Shown: positions 6,768 to 10,386 of the stretch, one piece after another | Layout of the letters: each line of letters begins with the position of its first letter | Position numbering within the stretch: position 1 is the first letter of the stretch | Assembly: GCA_030681635.1 (NCBI GenBank) | Contig: JAUXRT010000031.1 | Span: forward strand, 1-10,386 | Direction of reading: 5' to 3' | Source of the DNA: Reyranella sp. | GTDB lineage: Bacteria; Pseudomonadota; Alphaproteobacteria; Reyranellales; Reyranellaceae | Length of the DNA: 10,386 bases | Notes under the pieces: generated by a model | Database searches by the model: none | Told to the model about the DNA's origin: nothing | The model's input: only the letters and a program-made list of their open reading frames with translations | Made by a program: the position numbers and the translations under genes

Positions 6768-6869
6768 ATTCTGCCGCAGTGTTGCACACGTCCGCAGTGG
6801 TTTGAAGTGAATAGCCAAAAGACGCCCTGCCTGTGCTCCCGGAGCCACAGCAGCGGGCCAAACTTTGCC

Positions 6870-6897
6870 CTTGCAAACATAAAGATATGCTTATATT
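6870..6897 (+). promoter_or_regulatory. Possible promoter of the met operon, overlapping the operator
   Basis: TATATT at 6892-6897 resembles a -10 box and TTGCAA at 6871-6876 a -35 box, but their spacing is only 15 bases. TATGCT at 6886-6891 is an alternative -10. If TATATT is used, transcription would begin near 6903-6907, at or next to the ATG. The assignment is by eye. Confidence 0.35.
6876..6897. promoter_or_regulatory. AT-rich palindromic operator candidate for the SahR-like regulator
   Basis: The imperfect dyad has the form AA-n-ATAA-nn-ATAT-nn-TTAT-n-TT, centred between 6886 and 6887; 16 of 22 positions are symmetric. It is a sharp AT-rich island in GC-rich DNA and ends 9 bases before the regulator's ATG. 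ArsR-family proteins bind such dyads as dimers and commonly autoregulate. It also lies about 184 bases from the divergent mlaA start. Confidence 0.65.
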
Positions 6898-6906
6898 CAC
6901 GAACTC

Positions 6907-7881
6907 ATGGATCACCTTCTCACCCTCCTGAGGGCGGCGGCCGAAGACACCAGGCTGCGCATCCTGGCGTTGGCGGCGCGCGAAGACCTGACGGTCAGCG
7001 ATTACGTCCATGTCCTGGGCCAGAGCCAGCCGAGGGTGTCGCGCCATCTCAAACTGGTGGTCGAAGCCGGCCTCCTGGAGCGCTTCCGCGAGGGTCAGTT
7101 CACCCGCTTCCGCCTGGTCACCGTCGGCGAGGACGCCGCGCTGGTGCGCGAGTTCGTGCGCCGGCTCGACCCCAAGCATCCGCGTATCGCCACCGACCGG
7201 GCCCGGCTCGATGCCCTGCAGCAGCGCCGCCAGAACGCCGCGGTGCGCTTCTTCCGCGACAACGCCCAGCGCTGGGACGAACTGCGGGCCCTGCACGTCG
7301 CCGACCGCGAGATCGAGCGCGCGCTTGCCCATCACCTGCCGCTGGGCGCGCGCCGGCTGCTCGACATCGGCACCGGCACCGGCCGCCTGCTCGAAGTGCT
7401 GGCCCCCAGGGTCGAGCAGGCCGTGGGCGTCGACCAGTCGCGCGAGATGCTGGCGCTGGCCCGCGCCAACCTCGCCCGCGCCGGCCTCGACAATGTCGAG
7501 ATCCGCCAGGGCGACATGTATGCGCTGCCGTTCGAGGCCGACGGCTTCGATGTCGTCACCATCCATCACGTCCTGCACTACGCCGACGATCCGGCCGCGG
7601 CGCTGGCCGAGGCGGCCCGCGTCGTGCGCCCGGGCGGCACCGTGCTGGTCGTCGATTTCTCGCCGCACGACATGGTCGAGCTGAAGCGCGAGCATGCCCA
7701 CGTCCACCTCGGCTTCGCCGACAACCAGGTCCAGGGCTGGCTCCGGAGCGCCGGGCTCAATGTGCTGGAGCCCATCCACTTCCCCGGGCGCCGGTTGATG
7801 ACCGGCATCTGGCGCGCCGAGCGCGAGCTCGTGCAACGCCCCGCCCTTGCCGCCGATCATTCGCACGGAGTTCCACGATGA
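6907..7881 (+). CDS. ArsR-type HTH regulator fused to a SAM-methyltransferase-like domain (SahR-like)
   Basis: The 324-residue protein has an N-terminal ArsR winged helix (residues 1-90; recognition helix around QSQPRVSRHLKLVVEAGLL, 40-57). A class I SAM-methyltransferase fold begins near 145, with motif I DIGTGTGR (153-160), acidic VGVDQS (173-178), GDMYALPF and VVRPGGTVLVVD. It has no cysteine at all and so lacks the ArsR/SmtB thiol metal site. SahR, described in Proteobacteria, has this architecture. It represses SAM-cycle genes and is released by S-adenosylhomocysteine bound in the methylase-like domain. The location directly ahead of metF and metH fits that role. No clear Shine-Dalgarno sequence precedes the ATG. 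Its TGA overlaps the metF ATG by four bases. Whether it retains methyltransferase activity is unknown. Confidence 0.85.
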   Translation: MDHLLTLLRAAAEDTRLRILALAAREDLTVSDYVHVLGQSQPRVSRHLKLVVEAGLLERFREGQFTRFRLVTVGEDAALVREFVRRLDPKHPRIATDRARLDALQQRRQNAAVRFFRDNAQRWDELRALHVADREIERALAHHLPLGARRLLDIGTGTGRLLEVLAPRVEQAVGVDQSREMLALARANLARAGLDNVEIRQGDMYALPFEADGFDVVTIHHVLHYADDPAAALAEAARVVRPGGTVLVVDFSPHDMVELKREHAHVHLGFADNQVQGWLRSAGLNVLEPIHFPGRRLMTGIWRAERELVQRPALAADHSHGVPR

Positions 7882-8798
7882 GTCCCGATACCGGTCCGAT
7901 CGGCAGCCCGATGAGCACGTCGACGACGGAGTTTCCCGCGCGCGCGCCGCAGCATCTCGCCGTGTCGTTCGAGTTCTCGCCGCCCAAGACCGAGGCCGCG
8001 GAGCGTACCCTGTGGGAGACGGTGAACCGCCTGAAGCCGCTGCAGCCCAGATTCTTCTCGGTGACCTACGGTGCCGGCGGCTCGACCCGCCAGCGCACGC
8101 ACGAGACCGTCGCGCGACTCAAGTCCGAGACCGGCATCGATGCCGCCGCCCATCTCACCTGCGTCGCCGCGACCAAGCAAGAGATCGACGAAGTGGCACA
8201 GGCCTACTGGGATGCTGGCATCCGCCATATCGTGGCGTTGCGCGGTGACCCACCCTCGGGCATGGGCGGCAAGTACACCGCCCATCCCGGCGGCTACGAG
8301 AATGCCGCGGCCCTGGTCGCCGGCCTGAAGAAGATCGGCGACTTCCAGATCAGCGTCGCGGGCTATCCCGAGAAGCATCCCGACTCGGTTGACGCCAAGG
8401 CCGACCTCGACAATCTGAAGCGCAAGGTCGATGCCGGCGCCGACCGCTGCATCACGCAGTTCTTCTTCGATGCCGACGACTTCCTGCGCTTCCGCGACCG
8501 CGCGGCAGCGGCCGGCATCCATGTGCCGATCGTGCCCGGCATCATGCCGGTGTCGAACTTCCAGGGCATTGCCAAGATGGCGGGCCTCTGCGGATCCAAG
8601 GTGCCGGCCTGGCTGGCCGAGCTGTTCAAAGGGCTCGAGGACGATGTCGAGACTCGCCGCATGATCGCAGCGACCGTGGCGGGCGATCTTTGCCGACGGC
8701 TGCACAATGATGGCGTCGATCAGTTCCATTTCTACACGCTGAACCGCGCCGACCTCACCTTCGCGATTTGTCACCTGCTGGGAGTACGTCCGCGATGA
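7878..8798 (+). CDS. metF: Methylenetetrahydrofolate reductase (MetF)
   Basis: MetF reduces 5,10-methylene-THF to 5-methyl-THF with FAD and NAD(P)H, supplying the methyl group to methionine synthase. The 306-residue TIM-barrel protein (E. coli 296) shows FEFSPPKTEAAERTLW with catalytic Glu32, FFSVTYGAGGSTR (59-71), HLTCVAATKQEIDE, ALRGDPP with Asp124, ISVAGYPEKHPDS (158-170), CITQFFFD with Gln194, and PIVPGIMPVSNF (217-228). It ends FHFYTLNRADLTFAICHLLG. It begins at an ATGA overlap with the regulator gene and has GGAG 7 bases upstream. An ATG 33 bases later (7911) would give 295 residues but lacks a ribosome site. Its stop overlaps the next start, again as ATGA, so expression should be tightly coupled. 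Confidence 0.96.
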   Translation: MSPDTGPIGSPMSTSTTEFPARAPQHLAVSFEFSPPKTEAAERTLWETVNRLKPLQPRFFSVTYGAGGSTRQRTHETVARLKSETGIDAAAHLTCVAATKQEIDEVAQAYWDAGIRHIVALRGDPPSGMGGKYTAHPGGYENAAALVAGLKKIGDFQISVAGYPEKHPDSVDAKADLDNLKRKVDAGADRCITQFFFDADDFLRFRDRAAAAGIHVPIVPGIMPVSNFQGIAKMAGLCGSKVPAWLAELFKGLEDDVETRRMIAATVAGDLCRRLHNDGVDQFHFYTLNRADLTFAICHLLGVRPR

Positions 8799-9850
8799 CA
8801 CGGGAACAGAAAGCCGACCTGCTGCGCGAGATCGGCAGCGAGAGAATCATCGTAAAAGACGGGCCCTACGGCTCGATGATCCAGAGCTACAGACTCGACG
8901 AGGAAGGTTTCCGCGGCGGACGCACCTTCAACCACGACCAGAAGGGCAACAACGACCTTCTCAACCTGACGCGGCCCGACGTCGTAGGCGAGATCTGCAA
9001 TGCCTATCTCGACGCCGGCGCCGACATCGTGGCGACCAACACCTTCAACTCCAACGCCATCAGCCTCTCGGACTACGGCATCACCGGCATGGCGCGCGAG
9101 ATCAACATCGCCGCGGCCAAGCTCACGCGCGCCTGCGCCGACGCCGCCACGGCGCGCGATCCCGCCAAGCCGCGCTTCGTGGCCGGTGCGCTCGGCCCGA
9201 CCAACAAGACCCTGTCGGTGTCGCCCAACGTCAACGATCCCGGCTACCGCGCCGTCACCTTCGACGAGGTGAAGGACATGTACCGCGAGCAGATCGACGG
9301 GTTGCTCGATGGCGGCGTCGACTTCATCCTGATCGAAACGGTGTTCGACACGCTGAACGCCAAGGCCGCCCTCGTCGCCGCCGACGAAGCCGGCGAGGCG
9401 CGTGGTGAAGAGCTGCCGGTGATGGTGTCGATGACACTGACCGATCTCGCCGGCCGCAACCTCTCGGGCCAGACGGTCGAGGCGTTCTGGCATTCGGTGC
9501 GGCACGCCAGGCCCCTCACCATGGGACTGAACTGCAGCTTTGGCGCCACTGAGCTGCACCCCTACGTAAGCGCGCTCAACCCGCAGGTCGAGGGTCTGCT
9601 CTGCGTCTATCCCAACGCCGGCCTGCCCAACGAACTTGGCGCCTATGACGAGCCGCCGGCCATGACCGCCAAGCTGGTCAAGGGCTGGGCCGAGAACGGC
9701 TGGCTGAATGTGGTCGGTGGCTGCTGCGGCACGACGCCGGCCCACATCAAGGCGATCTCCGAGGCAGTGAAGGGCGTGAAGCCCCGGCAGTGGCATGTGC
9801 TGCCGCCGGCGCTGCGTCTCAGTGGTATGGAAGCAGCGAGTTTCTTCTGA
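8795..9850 (+). CDS. Methionine synthase homocysteine-binding subunit (MetH N-terminal module as separate protein)
   Basis: The 351-residue protein corresponds to the homocysteine S-methyltransferase barrel that forms roughly the first 350 residues of E. coli MetH. The zinc ligands that activate homocysteine are intact: Cys247 in GLNCSFGA and Cys310-Cys311 in GGCCGTTPAH, the same numbers as in E. coli. Other marks are GSMIQSYRLDEEGFRG (26-41), KGNNDLL, ADIVATNTFNSNAIS and GALGPTNKTLSVSP. The usual family DGAMGT is here DGPYGS. It ends LRLSGMEAASFF, exactly at the linker that in full MetH joins the folate domain. ATGA overlap with metF at the start; TGATG overlap with the next gene at the end. 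It must work with the following protein, which brings folate and, downstream, cobalamin. Confidence 0.92.
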   Translation: MTREQKADLLREIGSERIIVKDGPYGSMIQSYRLDEEGFRGGRTFNHDQKGNNDLLNLTRPDVVGEICNAYLDAGADIVATNTFNSNAISLSDYGITGMAREINIAAAKLTRACADAATARDPAKPRFVAGALGPTNKTLSVSPNVNDPGYRAVTFDEVKDMYREQIDGLLDGGVDFILIETVFDTLNAKAALVAADEAGEARGEELPVMVSMTLTDLAGRNLSGQTVEAFWHSVRHARPLTMGLNCSFGATELHPYVSALNPQVEGLLCVYPNAGLPNELGAYDEPPAMTAKLVKGWAENGWLNVVGGCCGTTPAHIKAISEAVKGVKPRQWHVLPPALRLSGMEAASFF

Positions 9851-10383
9851 TGGCCGATGATCAAGTGACAGAGCAGACGACCGGTCCACGCGCGACCTTC
9901 ATCAACATCGGCGAGCGTACCAACGTCACGGGCTCGGCCCGGTTCAAGAAGCTGATCCTGGAGGGCGACTACACGGCCGCCGTCGAGGTCGCGCGCCAGC
10001 AGGTCGACAGCGGCGCCCAGATCATCGACGTCAACATGGACGAAGGCCTGCTCGACGCCGAGAAGGCGATGGACACGTTCCTGAAGCTGATCGCGGTCGA
10101 GCCCGACATCGCCAAGGTGCCGATCATGATCGACAGCTCCAAGTGGAGCGTGATCGAGGCCGGCCTCAAGTGCGTCGCCGGCAAGCCGATCGTGAATTCG
10201 ATCTCCATGAAGGAGGGCGTCGAGCCCTTCATCGCGCACGCCCGCAAGGTCCGCCGCTACGGCGCGGCGGTCGTCGTGATGGCGTTCGACGAGAAGGTCA
10301 AGGCCGACACCATGGAGAGCAAGGTCGAGATCTGCGCCCGTGCCTACGACATTCTGGTGAACCAGGTCGGCTTCCCGGCCTAG
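9850..10383 (+). CDS. metH: Methionine synthase folate-binding module (MetH second part), ended by an in-frame TAG at the window edge
   Basis: Codons 1-177 match the pterin/methyl-THF-binding domain of MetH: NIGERTNVTGSARFKKLI (19-36), ARQQVDSGAQIIDVNMDEG (48-66), VPIMIDSSKW (90-99), GKPIVNSISMKEG (111-123), RRYGAAVVVMAFDE (135-148). Full-length relatives continue through the rest of this domain, then the cobalamin and reactivation domains. Here the frame stops at TAG (10381-10383) after NQVGFPA. E. coli MetH reads on with GFPPEDIIFDP at this place, so the stop replaces a Glu (GAG to TAG is one base change) and the next codon GAC matches the expected Asp. This is a broken gene, a strain variant, or an end-of-sequence error; a natural 177-residue protein is unlikely. 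The start overlaps the preceding stop (TGATG) and has only a weak ribosome site. Confidence 0.88.
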   Translation: MADDQVTEQTTGPRATFINIGERTNVTGSARFKKLILEGDYTAAVEVARQQVDSGAQIIDVNMDEGLLDAEKAMDTFLKLIAVEPDIAKVPIMIDSSKWSVIEAGLKCVAGKPIVNSISMKEGVEPFIAHARKVRRYGAAVVVMAFDEKVKADTMESKVEICARAYDILVNQVGFPA

Positions 10384-10386
10384 GAC

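Noticed and set aside
6774..6799. Two direct copies of CCGCAGTG, 18 bases apart start to start
   Set aside because: Only 8 bases, found nowhere else in the intergenic region, and no further copies to suggest iterons or an operator array.
6693..6906. Possible SAM or cobalamin riboswitch ahead of the met genes
   Set aside because: No recognisable SAM-II or B12-box elements, and the promoter-like box lies too close to the start codon to leave room for one.
6766..7866. Minus-strand frame opposite the SahR-like gene
   Set aside because: No recognisable domain; the opposite strand encodes a well-defined HTH plus methyltransferase protein.
5817..7877. Upstream open extension of the metF frame across mlaA and the regulator gene
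   Set aside because: MetF homology begins only after 7878, and the upstream part is antisense to mlaA or out of frame with the regulator. The ATG at 7878 has a ribosome site.
8771..9889. Minus-strand frame opposite the MetH homocysteine module
   Set aside because: Shadow of a strongly conserved coding region; His/Gly/Val-rich translation without motifs.
10381..10383. TAG read as pyrrolysine in a methyltransferase
   Set aside because: Pyrrolysine occurs in methylamine methyltransferases, not MetH. This position is Glu in E. coli MetH, and no pyrrolysine machinery is visible.

Overview
The window is GC-rich chromosomal DNA (about two thirds G+C by eye) that looks alphaproteobacterial. The signs are a split cobalamin-dependent methionine synthase behind an ArsR-methyltransferase regulator and metF, adjacent mlaA and mlaC genes, and a Bug/TctC-type binding protein beside lactonase and monooxygenase genes. 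Order Rhodospirillales or Hyphomicrobiales is my guess and not proven. There are ten protein genes, tightly packed, with no tRNA, rRNA, CRISPR array or insertion sequence. The largest gene-free gap is about 214 bases (6693-6906).

Minus-strand half (1-6692, read right to left). mlaA and mlaC encode two parts of the outer-membrane lipid-asymmetry (Mla) pathway. Next is cysE (serine acetyltransferase), whose stop codon directly abuts a TIM-barrel sugar-phosphate isomerase/epimerase-like gene. After that come an FAD-dependent aromatic-type monooxygenase, an SMP-30/gluconolactonase-like hydrolase, a small deazaflavin (F420)-type nitroreductase-family protein, and the N-terminus of a Bug/TctC substrate-binding protein that runs off the left edge. 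The five genes after cysE look like a catabolic module (uptake, oxygenation, lactone hydrolysis, isomerisation) of unknown substrate.

Plus-strand half (6907-10386). This is a methionine/SAM-cycle operon with overlapping genes: a SahR-like ArsR-HTH plus methyltransferase-domain regulator, then metF, then metH split into a homocysteine-binding protein (zinc cysteines intact) and a second protein starting at the folate-binding domain. An AT-rich imperfect palindrome at 6876-6897, 9 bases before the regulator's ATG, is a strong candidate operator for that regulator. The second MetH protein reaches an in-frame TAG at 10381-10383, three bases before the window end, where the family normally has Glu. 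This is either a nonsense mutation or an end-of-sequence error.

The genes belong to known families. I see no clearly new system. The points most worth following are the operator and possible leaderless start of the met operon, the amber codon in metH, the catabolic cluster of unknown substrate, and a 15-base tandem duplication in the isomerase gene.
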